From NCBI RefSeq assembly GCF_001039355.2, contig NW_019774558.1, positions 98,009 to 162,008 of the forward strand: DNA of 64,000 nucleotides. Reading direction: 5' to 3'. Positions 63,550 through 64,000 of this stretch are shown one piece after another. The translations under genes were made by a program, and so were the position numbers. Source of the stretch: Lingula anatina. Taxonomy: Eukaryota > Brachiopoda > Lingulata > Lingulida > Lingulidae. Numbering within the stretch: position 1 is the stretch's first letter; each line of letters starts with the position of its first letter. Below the pieces are notes generated by a model, which was not told where the DNA came from, ran no database searches, and saw only the letters and a list, made by a program, of their open reading frames with translations.

Positions 63550-64000
63550 TAACACGATAAGGTATTTTTTCCACTCCCCGGTAGGCCTACATGTTAATTA
63601 CCCTCTACCAGGGCAACAGATTGATTTTCCTCAGATATTCACAGATATGTCTATAGATAAATAGACAGTCATTTTGGCTCTCAGTCAGCAAAACTTTCCA
63701 CAATAATAACTGCGGCCCTGGTATAGGGTACATGCTAATATGCGTGTATGTTCAATTCACCCGAATAGAAAATTAATAAACTAATTTGCAAAAAAATATA
63801 AATATGTGTATAATACAAAATAGGACTCTACAGGCCTAATGCATAGGTCCTACATGATCATTAGGACCAATAAGTCCCACCTATTTCAAATATAGAGTAG
63901 GCCCAAGTAATAACACAGGGAAAAAAATAATGTGTAGGCCTACCATTCCCTGAATAATAAACACCTACCCGTATTCAACAACCTATCAAAACTTTTCAGT
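63548..64000. repeat. Second copy of the 453-bp duplication (runs off the window)
   Basis: Base-for-base repeat of 62693-63145 as far as the window goes. Confidence 0.92.

Noticed and set aside
1-64000. CRISPR arrays, bacterial operons, tRNA or rRNA genes
   Set aside because: No spaced identical direct repeats, no A/B-box cloverleaf and no rRNA core sequence noticed; the window is animal nuclear DNA.

Overview
The window is animal nuclear DNA: AT-rich, intron-containing genes with GT/AG junctions, many microsatellites, Ty3/Gypsy and cut-and-paste transposon remains, one 485-base run of N (12704-13188) and isolated single N bases (3775, 10451, 16158, 26427, 29755, 63404) that behave like assembly joins. 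The gene set (NOX5-type oxidases, a GPR137 protein, a Slo1/BK channel exon, a kinase-less LRR-Roc-COR protein) and the transposon-rich spacers suggest a marine invertebrate, perhaps a spiralian or an invertebrate deuterostome. I cannot name the species.

Layout. 1-12 kb is a transposon nest: two broken copies of one Ty3/Gypsy retrotransposon, the first split by a 2.6-kb element with TTAA-CCC...GGG-TTAA ends, then a 3.1-kb element with matching inverted ends and GC-rich subterminal arrays, then a partial transposon-type gene. 13-19.3 kb holds the 3' two thirds of a GPR137-family membrane protein gene (+). It converges on a four-exon minus-strand gene (19.96-22.24 kb) that I read as TEFM, the mitochondrial transcription elongation factor. 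About 650 bases further on, in divergent orientation, is the first coding exon of a BK (Slo1) channel whose remaining exons are not in the window.

28.2-47.1 kb is the main region: two NOX5-type NADPH oxidase genes lying tail to tail. NOX5a (+) has EF-hand exons, the six-helix haem core and the FAD/NADPH dehydrogenase. NOX5b (-) has the same oxidase core in 11 exons but no EF-hand exons that I can find. Both carry one very large exon between the FAD and NADPH parts that inserts several hundred mostly acidic, Ser-rich residues; the insertions are unlike each other except for a conserved RRLSTW...GQNF...PFIY end. 47-57 kb is a gene-poor spacer with MITE-like elements and microsatellites. 57.0-62.5 kb is a minus-strand MFHAS1-like LRR-Roc-COR gene in three exons with a small C-terminal zinc ribbon. 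The window ends in a perfect 453-base duplication next to (TA)n tracts, probably an assembly artefact.

How they work together: the two NOX5 paralogues would produce superoxide at membranes, one apparently under direct calcium control and the other not, and BK channels are classic calcium-responsive partners of oxidative signalling. That functional link is inference from family knowledge; the neighbouring genes otherwise look unrelated, as is usual in animal genomes.
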